Source of the DNA: Prostheceraeus crozeri | Lineage: Eukaryota; Platyhelminthes; Polycladida; Euryleptidae | Length of the DNA stretch: 64,000 nt | Direction of reading: 5' to 3' | Assembly: GCA_907163375.1 (NCBI GenBank) | Contig: CAJQUW010007086.1 | Span: 62,001-126,000, forward strand | Shown: piece by piece, positions 50,310 to 62,004 of the stretch | How the letters are laid out: each line of letters begins with the position of its first letter | Numbering within the stretch: position 1 is the stretch's first letter | Notes under the pieces: generated by a model | Told to the model about the DNA's origin: nothing | Database searches by the model: none | Seen by the model: only the letters and a program-made list of their open reading frames with translations | Program-made: the position numbers and the translations under genes

Positions 50310-53184
50310 CAGGGTTGCCAAACCTGTCCGGAAAAAACCGAACATTCTAATGCTACATTACCACGGTAAATATAAGCATGAATTGTCTTCTATACTTTAC
50401 TATGAAAAAAAACAGCATGCGTTGTCATCAATATCATGCGTGTCTCTGTTCCTCGTAATTCACACATGACAAATAATTATGAATGAAAAATCGAAACTTT
50501 ATGAGCCCGCAATACATGTGCTTTCGATTGACAAATATATCATTAATCCTGCAAAACTAGAGAATGTTTCATAAATCCTTTTAACAAAATTAATATAAGC
50601 AATACTCGTTTCACATGAAAACGGTGTATCTATGATTGCGTTACCAGAAAACAAATCTATATAAAACACATCAGTGGTCTATCATGGTGTTATCAGAGAA
50701 ATGATTATTATCATAAAAACACGTTCAATATGAACAATCTAACTGAAATCCGTCCATAAAAACAATCCATTTCAACAAAAACAATTCTTCAATAAGTCTG
50801 AAAATCATCACTAGCACTATCGTGCTCATATGATTAATTGGACGTATCGTCGGGATGAGCTCCGAGCTAAGTCGATGAGGGGTTCAGTTACTGAAAAATG
50901 TTGCAAAATCCATCAATATTTTTCAAATGAGATCGCATTGGCCGGATACCGTTCAGTAGTCTCGGGTTGGAGACGATTTCCTCCTTTGTGACTACAGCTG
51001 TATTTACACTAAATCCTCTTTCCTCAGCAGCATTGTGTGGCTGAAAACAAAGCAATGCCTGCACAAGAACTTTGATCAGCGGATATTTGTGCTTTTCGAA
51101 TATCTTGCTCCAATAAGCATCTAGCCGTTCTTCTTTGAGTGGCTGAAAATCATTGTTGATTGCCAGCTGTTTCCATTCCTCGATTAATGGTTGCGTCATC
51201 CATTTTTATTGTAGGAATGAGACCTGCAAGGAACGTCAAGTTTTTCAATTTTGTTGACTTGTCTTTATCCGACTGAAACGTGCAGTTTTCTGGACACAAC
51301 ATTGTCAATTTTCACCTCAAACGCATGTGTTCTCTTTGATCAAATTTGAGATTGTTCATGGCTACTTGGAAAGCCTCCAAGCCTTCGCTTCAGGTTTCAA
51401 ATGGGTCATTTCGGTAGACTGTACATTTTTCAGACAAACTTTCGGTTCATTGATTAATGACAGCGTCTGATGAGTGATTTCAGGAGCCGGTGTTGATTTG
51501 AATATCTTCGATACGACGATGTCTTCACAGACAGAAGGTACTAAAAATCGCACGCCTAGAGAAGCCATCATAACACAAATTCTATGCACATACTCCGGCC
51601 CCATGGGATCGTCTCTCTGCAAAAACAGCTGCATTTATTGAAACAGGGAAGTGCTTCCGACAGAAAAAGGAGGTAGATATCCGTCTTCTTTGATGTAAGT
51701 GCGCTGCGAAGTCGCTCATGCCAATCATTATTTGCTAATTCTTTTTTGAGCAAATAGTGGATGAAATAGGTTCAAAGTGCATCAGAGTGCGATTAATCGA
51801 TTCACAAACTGAATTAAGGTCAAAAACCTCGCTCCACTATGATCAATTAGTTTCAAGTTCGGTAAATCCAGCTCGTCTCGCAGAGCAGCGAATTCTTCGG
51901 ACCTGACAGCTCGCTCTTTGAAGAAATACCTCATGTCGAGTGCGCATTGAAGCACATTGAATTTCAGCTTGCTTATTATATAGCTTTATCCGCACAGCTG
52001 TGTAATGTATGTAGCTTGCATAAGGTCTGTGACATCTGGATTTGAAACTGAATAGTTTCATGAAGGCTGTCATGATATACGGTCCGTTGCGGTTGATGGC
52101 CAGTACGCTTTCGGCCGGGATGTTCACGGCTTCTAGAAAAGTCATCACTTCAGCATGAATTATCTCAGCACTGGAAAGTTTCGGTGGCGCTCGGCATCCT
52201 GCAAGAGCTTCTATCACATCCTTCCTATCCGTTTTCAAGTAAATCGAGGCCAAGAATTCCACCCGGATTCTTTGTTGATTGCAGCACCAGAAAATAGCAG
52301 TCAGCTGTTTGCACCCAGAGGAATTGTTTGTCCCACCTAAGCAAAGTGCGAACAAACCGCACCTTAATGCGATATGGACCTGCTGCTTTTGTGATATGGT
52401 AAGTTGCTTCGGTTTTCGTCAAACATCGGCATGACTAAATATGTTTTGTTAATGTATATCATGATTCTGTTAGATCAGTCAATCAGAAGCACTGGTTGGC
52501 TTCGCTGTTTCAGTTTCTGAGGCAAACACTATCTTCTTCTTAATGTCACATTTATATGGTGACAAACAGGTTCTTCCACTTTTCCGCATCAATACCTTGA
52601 GCGCAGATTGATCCATTAATGGTGGTCGTCGCGTCGAGAAATGACAACGATTTATTTATTGAACGAGACATATTGAGTGACATTATTGTCCGATTGATTA
52701 ACGGTATCGACATATTTTTTAGATTTGCGGTTATATATGATTTTCTGAAAATTGAAGAATATGTTCATACAGTGCTTTCAAACATGGAAATTCATGCAAA
52801 TTCGAGCTTCATTGGTCTGGTCACGCTACTTCTCAGAAGAACATTTAAGGCAAAATGTATTCTTCCAAACAATACAATCGGCAAACGCATTGACAAGACA
52901 AAATATATTTGTGAGAATCCAAGAAGAAAGCTGTTATGACAACAGTAAGATGCACGTATAAAAATCACCCAAATTGTATCTTAGTAGTTTATGAATAAAG
53001 CAGTTTGTAAAAAGGATACAGATGATTCAAGTTTAGTCCAAAGTAAGTAGTTGAATAAATTAAAATGGGCAAATAACTAACAAGCATCAGTATGGATTCG
53101 ATAGAAAAACCGGAAATGCAATGATTTTGATAGAAAATCCGGACATCAGATTCTGTCAAACAATCCGGACGTTTGGCAACCCTG
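50310..53184 (-). mobile_element. hAT element with short target duplication
   Basis: The ends CAGGGTTGCCAAAC and GTTTGGCAACCCTG are perfect inverted repeats, each followed by a TCCGGA word. The flanks ATATTA (50304-50309) and ATATTG (53185-53190) give a 6-bp duplication with one mismatch. The 2.9-kb element carries a broken minus-strand transposase. Ends and duplication length link it to the hAT at 24256-26714. Confidence 0.88.
50888..52355 (-). pseudogene. hAT transposase remnant
   Basis: The N-terminal piece (52355-51843) has LGGTNNSSGCKQLTAIFWC and a degraded catalytic region ending ESVLAINRNGPYIM (a DGPN-like site). Middle pieces (51753-51362) contain LANNDWHERLRSALTSKK and a Cys-poor segment. 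The C-terminal piece (51199-50888) ends with LLCFQPHNAAEERGFSVN, the hAT dimerisation motif. Several frame breaks separate the parts and the BED finger is not seen, so it is inactive. Confidence 0.82.
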
Positions 53185-53442
53185 ATATTGTAACCATGTG
53201 AAGTTTTGATATAAAACAAAATTGCGCTCATTCTCAACTATTCGTAGGTTGTGAACTGTCGTATAAGCGATGCAACGCTTTTCAATTTCATGACACTATT
53301 TTCATTGTTACCAACTATGGAAGCACCATTAAGTCATCTATAGCTATATTACTCAGCAGTATATGGCAAAATAGAATTTTGCTTTATGTTGGAAAAAGTC
53401 AATCAATGAAGAAAAGCCATTTTTTAAACAGAGAAAATTAAT

Positions 53443-56056
53443 TTCGGCTACATGTGGGCGCGAACATCAGCGGCTATGAGGAGGTACTCGGTCGGTATGG
53501 TTTCGGGGAGAGAAATGCAGAAGGTGCAGTAGTGCTCGACCTCTGTAAGAACCATGGTTTACGAATCCTAAATTCGTTTTTCAAGAAGGAAAAAGAAAAG
53601 CTCATTACCTTCAAATCGGGCGAAGCTGAGACACAAATCGATCTCTTGTTGATGCGAAAGAGAGCAGGCGCGACTGTCCTAGACTGTACAGTGATTCCTG
53701 GAGAGGCATGTATGACCCAACACAGGTTGGTCAGAGCTGCTTTACGGATCAAAGGACATGTTGCAAGGAAAAGAATTCACAAGAAGAAAATCAAGGTCTG
53801 GAGGCTAAAGGATGAGGAAAGGAGAAGGGAATACGAAGAGGAATTTGCCAGAAGTGTCAAACAGGGAGATGGAAGTTGGAATTCACTGGTCGAGTGTGCA
53901 ACGGAAGCTGGCATCAAGGTGTGTGGAGAAACGAAGGGACAGCGAGGCAGAGAACGCGAAACCTGGTGGTGGAATGAAGCGGTTCAGCGTGCAATCAAAG
54001 AGAAGAAGGAAGCATACAAAGTCTGGCAGAGATCTGGGAATGAGACTGACCGTCATGCATATTGCAGTAAGAAAAGAGAGGCCAGAAGGTGTGTCGCAAT
54101 TTCGAAGAAGAACGCATGGTTCAGGTGGAGTGAAGGATTAACAACAAGAGAAGGGCGCAACAGGATGTTCCGAGTTGCGGCACAGATGAAGAAAGATCGT
54201 GCAGACATACAGGGAACACGGTATGTCAAGGACGAAAGTGGTGCTATAAAGGTGAAAGAGACGGAGGTTAGAGAGACATGGAGAAGGTACTTTGATGGCA
54301 TATCGAACGAAGGCAATGACATCACTCTGCATGACATCCCCCCAGCTGAAGGCCCAATCGCTGACTTCACGCTGGAGGAGGTGAAGGAAGCAGTGATCAG
54401 CATGAAGAATGGCAAAGCACCGGGTCCTTCCAACGTAAACGTCGAGATGCTTAAGTTGGCTGGTGAACCTGCAGTTGAGGCATTGCATGCCATTTTTCAG
54501 CACATTGCGCTCACCGGAGAATGTCCGAAGAAGTGGAGCAGCAACAGCTTGACGGTCGCACTGTTTAAAGGGAAAGGAGATCCTCTGAGCTGTCACTCGT
54601 ATCGGGGACTGCGACTACTGGAGCATGGATTGAAGATCTTTGAGAAAGTCCTAGAAAAGAGATTGAGAAGTTTGGTCAGCATAGGAGAACAGCAGTTTGC
54701 ATACAGCCGAGGAAAATCGTGTACGGATGCAATCTTCATCATCAGAAGACTTCAGGAGAGATATATGGAAAAGAAAAAGAAATTGTTTCATATCTTCGTC
54801 GACCTCCAAAAAGCTTTTGATCGCGTCCCACGAGATGTCATCAGATGGGCACTCCGACGACAGAAAGTGCCAGAACACCTGATAAACCTCGTCATGTCCT
54901 TGTACGTAGACACAACATCGAAAGTGTGTGTTGCAGGTGGAATGTCAGAAGATTTCGGCATAGGTGTTGGTGTTCATCAAGGATCTGCCCTCAGCCCCCT
55001 TCTCTTCATTCTCGTAATGGAAGAAGCTACGAAAGATTGCAGAAAGGGAGGATTGATGGAGATGTTGTACGCAGATGACCTGGTCCTTACAGGCGGGAGC
55101 AAGGAAGTGGAAGAAATGTTCAAGAAATGGAAGGAGGACATGGAAAGCAAAGGTTTGAAAGTGAATATCCAAAAGACGAAGATGTTGATCAGTGGCAGCG
55201 AAGAATCTCCTCCTCTTCAATCAAGAAGGTTTCCTTGTGGTGTATGCGGTCGCGGCGTAGGTGCCAACTCTATTCTCTGCCAAAGCTGTGATAAGTGGTG
55301 TCACAAACGCTGCAGTGGACTGAATTCTCTCACAGGCGTCACAAACTTCCAGTGTTCGATGTGTGTAAACAACGCAAGGAGTACCGACGAAGATGAAAGA
55401 TGTGTGATAGACGGTGTAGAGATCAACGTAGTGAAAGAGTTTTGTTATCTCGGGGATGTGTTGAGCTGCAAAGGAGGATCAGAGCGAGCGGTGCGAGCGA
55501 GAATTGCGTCCGCATGGCGCAAATGGAAAGATCTAGCAAGTCTCCTCAGGAACCGACACGTACCACTCAAATGCCGTGGACACGTGTATGACGCCATGCA
55601 TCAGACCCGTGCTGCTCTATGGTGCCGAATCATGGGCCCTCACACAACACCTGGCCCAACAACTGCGTTCGTCTGACAGACGGATGCTGCGGTACATGAC
55701 CGGTGTCTCACTCTCCGATCGAGTTGATAGCGCTGAAGTAGCAGGCAGGTGCGGCCTCAAACAGCTGGAGGTCGTACTCAGAGAACGCAGGTTGAGGTGG
55801 TTCGGGCACGTGAAACGGAGGACAGAGGAAGAGCCGATTCATCGCGTGCTCAACGTGGCTGTCGAAGGTACCAGGCCACGTGGCAGACCAAGAAGATCAT
55901 GGCTGCAGACCATCCAGGAAGACATGAAGGAGCTGAGGCTGACAGTGGAAGACACACAGGACCACGCCCGTTGGAGGAGTCTCATCACGTCCAACCCTCA
56001 CCAAGGAGGAAAAGCAGACGTTAAAAGGAGAAAGTAAAAAAAAGTAAGTAAGTAAG
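53443..56056 (+). mobile_element. RTE-group LINE, 5'-truncated, nearly intact
   Basis: The copy begins within the apurinic-type endonuclease (LHVGANISGYEE, the HVG block preceding the catalytic end of the domain) and ends after the stop at 56037 in an (AAGT)n tail at about 56040-56056. The open frame covers about 860 codons with one frame change, so this is among the youngest insertions in the window. It lies in UBE2I intron 1, antisense to the host gene. The tail sequence and protein differ from the LINE at 9861-11196. Confidence 0.92.
53454..56037 (+). pseudogene. LINE ORF2: partial endonuclease, reverse transcriptase, zinc finger, C-terminal domain
   Basis: In order: the C-terminal third of the endonuclease (through QIDLLLMRKR and the CMTQHRLV block); a basic linker; reverse transcriptase with FKGKGDPLSCHSYRGL, IFVDLQKAFDRVPRDV, GVHQGSALSPLLF and MLYADDLVL (catalytic ADD); a PHD-like finger (CGVCGRGVGANSILCQSC, then CHKRCSG and CSMC); and FCYLGDVLS. 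A frame change between about 55580 and 55605 moves the end into another frame, where LLYGAESWAL and RRLRWFGHVKR follow and the protein closes at 56037. Only 5' truncation and this single frameshift disable it. Confidence 0.92.
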
Positions 56057-58368
56057 TACCATCGGTTAGCTATCTTCAGGTTACACCAGTGTTGCCACTT
56101 GGGCACTTCCGAAAGATTAAATGCAGATTTGATGACTAGCTGTTGTCCAATAACGGATTTGCAACTGTAATAATCTTCAAGCAGCACCGTGGTCTTTGTC
56201 GAGATGAATATGATATGCATGATTCACCACGAAACGAGAAAAATGTAATAAAAACCTATTTCGCTTTTCTTCGCACTCGTGGGCAACTTGCGGATGAAAT
56301 CTTGATCGAAGTCAATCGAAGTGCACAGCTGGAACCTATCTTCATAATCTACTTTCAATGATCAAGTGCATTAAAATCATTGTCAAAATTTATCAAAATG
56401 CAAGGTGAAAAAAGTAGAGGATATGAAATTCAGTAGAACAAGTTTCGACGGTTCAGGCACCTAAAATAATTTATAATTCAAAAATTTTGAATGATGCATT
56501 TTACTTCAAATTCGAACCACTACATGAACTTGTACACAGTAATCATACATCCTTTCTAGTTTTCTTTTTTAGGTGGTCGACGTCTGAAAATTCATCTGAG
56601 GTACTGTTCTACCCACAGAATTAGATTCATCTGCGCGCGCTAAGGTTTCCTAGAAAGGAAGAGTTATATGTAGTCTTAATGTCGAAATGGCACATCACAG
56701 AATTATTACACAACTTGCTCCTTCTCGAATGGATAATTCGTGTATTGCTTGCTATTGGAAATGGCAAACAATAAGCTGTCAGCAGAGAACACCAGAGCCA
56801 GTGAGAGATGCGTGCGTGCTGTGATATCACTTCGCACACACCAAAACACACATCGCTTTCTTGGCAAGCATTCGATTCAGTGTATGCACTATACTGTGAG
56901 AAATACCGAGGAGAGGATGTGAAATCATTAAGTGAACTAATTTTCGTACGCCTGCTACTTTCTTTAATAATGATCGGAAGGGCCAACATTATGGAGCAAA
57001 CGTATGCGCAATGATCTGAATTCGTCGAATCTGAAGGAATTTTGGCAATCGAAGCACTTTGCTTGAACTCACATTAATCCGCAAGCGACGCACGACTTTT
57101 TTCCTATCTCTGTAAGGTATTAGGGATTCCTTTTTGCCTACTTAATAGGTTCCTCTTTGTGCCGTCGATTTCGTATTAATCACATTTCTAGCAAACCGAA
57201 ACAGATAAACAAAATCTTTAATTCTGTGATTCTACCTATATGCTTTGTAATGGAACGATGGCCTGCATTTACAACGAAACATGCAATAAATATCTTTCAT
57301 GAAATATGTGTAGAATTGGATTCATTCAGTATATCAATCTACAATCCATCTTAAAGGTGCACTATGGGAGTCATTCGGTTTCCATTTTACTGCATGTAAT
57401 CGGAGGTCTAACTCTACATGCATGAAGCAGTCTGCTCAAAGCCCAAACAGCATCGCCAAAGCGTAAAAGTGATACAGCAGTTCGTGACGTCATTGGTCCA
57501 TGAGAATGAATTAACGAGGACCTTCCTACGAGACGCTGCTGTGCGATGAGCCAACACTTTCAACAATAGTCAATTAGAAGTCATGGTAAGTGATCGATTG
57601 TTTTATCATGTTAGGACACGCTCCTCGACAAAAAATGTGTGCATACATGGCAACTAATTAGATTCAGCAGATAGGCTTTTTTAGGCTTCTGGCAATGGCA
57701 AACTTTGGACTGGAGACCACTCCGTGGCCAGAAGTCACACTGATTTAAATCTGGTGATCGAGCAGGCTACGACAGAGGACAATGGTCAGCTAGTGACTCG
57801 TTGTGAGCCAAATTGAATTGATAAAAGTTGTTTAATTAGATTCGCAATATGCGGTGATGCCCATAAAATGCAAAGATTGAACTTTCCTCCTACGTTGAAG
57901 AGGAATCGACATGAGATTACAATTGCGATTTAGTTTTGCTTTGTAAGAAATATTATCTCAGAAGCTCAGATTCATGTACTATGTAGAGGTAGGACACTAT
58001 CAGTATTTGATGTCCATTTAAATACATTTTCATGCAAATTATGAATATCTTTGAAATAATTCAAAATACTATGAAACCACTTTATCTTACAACAAAAAAT
58101 GTCAAGCCCATCCAGTAAATATTAACCATGATTTCAGAACTTGAAGCACGAAATCCAGTGATTTCGTCAACTGTCTAAATTTAACTTAAAATTTTTCATA
58201 ATTTAATGACTTCGACCTCGATGAGATATATTTAGGTCGAGGTCAAACCCAGGTGATGGCATCGAGGTAGAAGCTTTGCTCATAATAATACCAAAAGATT
58301 GATAGAAAAGCCGAGTTATATTTATGAAAACATTTGCAAAAATGAAATAGGTCTTTTTCAATATACAC
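56057..58368. other. UBE2I intron 1 stretch without recognised features
   Basis: I see no exon, RNA gene or element boundary. Open frames here are short and lack known motifs. Confidence 0.5.
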
Positions 58369-58729
58369 GGGCAATTCCACGGTAAGAACGACACGGAGGG
58401 CAAATTTTAAAACGCATTATTTTCTCTCAGTGACTTGTGTTTTCTTGAAAGGATATCCGAAGCCATTAGGAATCACAAAATTTATCGCTTAGACACACCT
58501 CTTCTACTAATAAATTCAATTTTGGAATATCTTGCTATTTTTAAGATATTAAAAATACAATCCCTTTGAATTTTTGAAACAATGTAGGCAGTGTTAGAAA
58601 TGGAATTCCAAGTAGTCTATACTGCGTTATATTATTATTGATACTTCTTTGTCGAAGCTCAAACAATATTTTCTGTCAAAGATATAATTTCTTCCGATTT
58701 TTGACACGAGTTTGAATCTTAGCATAAAT

Positions 58730-58957
58730 GTTCGTTCGTGACCAGATATCTACTATTTTTCTATCTTCTACTGGATCAATTTTATCTAGCGCAAATTTAT
58801 GCATATGTAAATGATGCCCTAGGCTACCGTGACCTTCGACTGAAATTTGATTATGAGGGGTTAATATTTACGACCGTCGGAAGAAAATAGATGAGTGTTC
58901 GTTCGTGACTGTGCATTATGTTCGTTCGTGACTGTGGTATTATTTTCGTTCGCAACA
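58730..58957 (+). repeat. Left iteron cluster GTTCGTTCGTGAC
   Basis: Three exact 13-bp copies start at 58730, 58897 and 58920, with a degenerate copy (TTCGTTCGCAAC) near 58945. They lie 0.36-0.59 kb inside the left terminus and are likely protein binding sites. Confidence 0.85.
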
Positions 58958-59287
58958 TGACCACAACTTCACAATTATCCCATCCAGCAAACTTGAACTA
59001 GGAATAAGCTATGAAAAGACCTTTCAGGTAACAAAGAGGACAATATATCAATTCAGGAGAGCTTAAAAAATATTGAATAGGCCTATATGCAACAGGAAAA
59101 TATAAAGTGTTTCATGGTCACTTCGGAGGAGATGAAAAAATATACCGATCACGACTGTCTATTGTGTAATCTACTTCCACTGGTCGAATGTCAGATTTCT
59201 GTACCCATGCAACATCACTTGTATCAGAAATCATGTAGATTGATTGCGAGCATTCCTTGAGAAACTGCACTTCATAATCATTATCAG

Positions 59288-60529
59288 CTAGAGATGGATG
59301 ATTTCGATGAAGTTTTTGGTGGTGCCACGATTTGTGCTGACACTACCGATGACCATATCACCGACACGAACCTCGTTGATAATGGATGGAGGAGCACAAT
59401 CTGCGTAGACGATTGAGAATGGCCGTCGAACTAGTTGCTGATTGTCTTTGGCTATCCACTGATGATCCGTCTGAACACCGGTCATCTTTGGCGCGTTCTC
59501 AATAATATTCTGTAACTGGTGATAAGTACAATCAATGTCACCGGACGACACGACCGTGCCTACAATTTTACTGTTGCACTCGTTGAGACAGGTAACAAAC
59601 TAATGAGCACTCTGTACCTGGTAACGTCTCGAGCGAACACAGTCCCAAACCATCCGTTTTGCAGAACCTCCGACTCCGTCAACACACCCTTTACCATGAG
59701 CCGTCGCAGAGAAGTTCCAGCTAATCTGCAGACCATACTTCCTCGCAAAATGATTCAGCAGCATGGTAGTGTACCGGTTCTTGAATTGGGATGCAGGTCC
59801 GTCACTCCAGAAGATCAGTTCTTGCACTTCCGATGTGACAATTGATTCAATGATTGTCTGCAGATAATGAGACACTGATCGTTTTGAGTGATCCAGATCG
59901 TCACTGACCATCACACGGCAGCTAGGGCAGTCGTTGAAATTGAATACGCAGATAATAAACAAAGACAACTGTTTCTGCTTCCAGTGGGCGCTCTGAACCT
60001 CATCCTGGAAGGGACATGTTGCATTTTCACTGAAGTCAAAGTGAACCAGTATGCGTTCTGAGGATGCCAGCTCTTTGTCCTTGCGGTACATTGCTTGGTG
60101 ATTTCTTTTCAGTAGTTGATGCAGCTGGAACTGTGGCAGTAAAGCTTGGAATGCCTCACTCACTTCCATTGCTGACATAATTGTGTCGTGGCAAGCAATA
60201 GTCTCGCCAGAGAAGCCTTTCTGCCATCTCTTGACTGTAACAGTCAAATCCACATCCTGGTCGATCGCGTTCTCCGATATTCGTTGACCATTGGCACACT
60301 CGTCGCATGTGTTCTTCAGGCAATCTGGCTTAGCATCAGGACACAGTGCATTGTCAACAATCCAATTAGAATGATAACACGGTAATGTCGTCAATCCCGC
60401 AGATGAGGCTGCATTTAGCAAGCACGTAAAGTTTTCATGAAGCACACAGCAGCAAACGTTCGTGAATGAACTTGTATGCCAAAAAAAACGACGAATGCCA
60501 ATAGATATTCGATGCCCAACACGAAGCAA
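59288..60529 (-). pseudogene. Putative DDE-type transposase, unnamed family
   Basis: The main frame (60529-59600, 309 codons) starts with a Cys-rich region (CCCVLHENFTCLL, then CPDAKPDCLKNTCDEC). It continues with FDFSENATCPFQDEVQSAHW, LIFWSDGPASQFKNRY and SATAHGKGCVDGVGGSAKR. The Asp residues in DFSEN and WSDG, inside hydrophobic strands, suggest an RNase H-like catalytic fold. Similar HEN / SENxxC / SDGxxSQ / HGKxxxDGxGG proteins are familiar from many invertebrate genomes as uncharacterised proteins. A second frame (59551-59288) holds the C-terminal part. The N-terminus looks short, so the copy is probably defective. Function is inferred from the flanking inverted repeats. Confidence 0.65.
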
Positions 60530-60637
60530 ATGTTCCGAAATGATTTATTAACTTTATCTTTATACAAAGGAACGCATGGAGCGTGCTTGTGACTGATTTC
60601 TTTTTCGAATATGTTTTCTGATGAAGCTGGACAAAAT

Positions 60638-61035
60638 GTTCGTTCGTGACTGTTCGTTCGTGACCGCACTTCTCGAAACTTATGAACTGCTAGTAATCAA
60701 ACGTTTCTAGATTTCTTTTCAGCATTTAAGTCGATCAAATAGCATACTAGTCTATTCAATCAGAGCAAATTTCGTGATGAAGAATCCAGAGCTTTGGAGG
60801 TTATTAACGTTTACATTTTTTTTCGAAAAAGTCGTGTCGTTCTGTGTTCGTTCGTGACCACTCAAACTATTGTATTTTAAACCATCAAATACACATTTTT
60901 TCATCGGTTTGGCTAGTGTTTCATAAACAGTGAATATTGCAGCCAATTCAAATTAAGTATGATTATCACCGGTTCAATAGGTTAGAAATGACAATCAGAA
61001 ATGTAACAATAAATCCTGCAAAGTTCGTTCGTGAC
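60638..61035 (+). repeat. Right iteron cluster GTTCGTTCGTGAC
   Basis: Four exact copies start at 60638, 60652 (only 1 bp after the first ends), 60846 and 61023. The last one ends 3 bp before the right terminal repeat. Confidence 0.88.
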
Positions 61036-61196
61036 TGAGTGGAATTGCCCACATGTACTTTGACTGTCAAAACCAAAGCCGATCTCAACAAGACAAAGTC
61101 ACGTCAGTTTGCTTTTCCATCAATCTTTTGACATTTACATTGCACAGCCAAGGCTCAACATAGATGACAGACGCTTAATATACACAAATGAGATCA

Positions 61197-61342
61197 TGTT
61201 TGGTCTAGGAGTCCCTTCTTCCGCAAGAAGATAAAGTAAAACACAACTATGTCACCCTAAAATACTAATTTAATAAAATAATAAGATAAAGTAAAAAAAT
61301 TACTTTATCTTATTGCGGAAGAAAGGGCTCCTAGGCCAAACA
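61197..61342. repeat. Short foldback MITE
   Basis: Two arms of about 43 bp, starting TGTTTGGTCTAGGAG and ending CTCCTAGGCCAAACA, are near-perfect inverse copies (including TTCTTCCGCAA and GATAAAGTAA words) around an AT-rich loop of about 60 bp. It is non-coding. Target duplication is unclear (possibly AT). It lies between the iteron transposon and UBE2I exon 1. Confidence 0.8.
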
Positions 61343-61487
61343 TTTGCTTTTCAATTGGTTTTATCTTTCAAAATAAAGCTTGCAGCTGCATTATTTGAGA
61401 ATAATCATACATAACATAGAATAATCTAAGATACAGAATAATTGCACAACACTAAGAATAATTGAAAGACCAACACTGATAACTTAC

Positions 61488-61574
61488 GAAAGGATGATCT
61501 TTTCTCCACGCTTTCCTCTCCTCACTAAGGCGGTGCAATGCGATTCCACTTGCTTCAACAGGCCGTGCCATCAT
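61488..61574 (-). CDS. UBE2I: SUMO-conjugating enzyme UBC9, first coding exon
   Basis: The exon begins after acceptor TTTTTACAG (exon start 61581), has a 7-nt 5' UTR, and opens with two adjacent ATGs. The second (61571) has the better context (A at -3, G at +4). It encodes MMARPVEASGIALHRLSEER and then KAWRKDHPF, and ends at donor GTAAGT (from 61487) in phase 0. Arg20, Lys21, Arg24 and His27 correspond to human UBC9 residues that contact SUMO and the E1. The N-terminus is about seven residues longer than in human UBC9. Because a splice acceptor precedes the ATG, a non-coding exon must lie upstream (above 61581). Confidence 0.97.
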
Positions 61575-62004
61575 AAAAAATCTGTAAAAATAAGTACAAA
61601 ATGTAATAAGTGTAAAATGAATACAGTATGCATTTAGCGATATTGATATTTCATAAACTTAAAACACAATATTCAAATGAAAATTTAACTTTATAAACAC
61701 TGACAGGCAAGAAATATAAAGCATACCAGTTCACGATTTGTTTATGAGATTCGCATAATTCTTGAATTCAAGCCACAAGTCATGTGGCTTCATTGATGTT
61801 TAACTACAAGTTGCAATTCAGTAAAGATGAACCTATCAACCCCACAGGCATTTTCGAGCAAGATGGAGCCCCATCGCACAACTCTGCACCAACAAATCAC
61901 CCTTCTTGAAAGAATAACTGTACAGCATAAACCCTTTTATAAGACAATGAGCCCAAAGATAGCATTGTACGCTGTACGACCAAAAATTAAAATATTGCAA
62001 AACA

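Larger units (their letters stand above)
58369..61050 (-). mobile_element. DNA transposon of unassigned family with 13-bp iterons
   Basis: Inverted ends GGGCAATTCCAC and GTGGAATTGCCC bound a 2.68-kb unit. Both subterminal regions are studded with GTTCGTTCGTGAC: exact copies at 58730, 58897, 58920, 60638, 60652, 60846 and 61023, a variant near 58945, and a weak inverted trace next to the left end. All exact copies face the same way. The minus strand encodes a transposase-like protein in two frames. The flanks ACAC and ACAT might be a 4-bp duplication, but this is not convincing. I cannot place it in a named superfamily. Confidence 0.8.
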
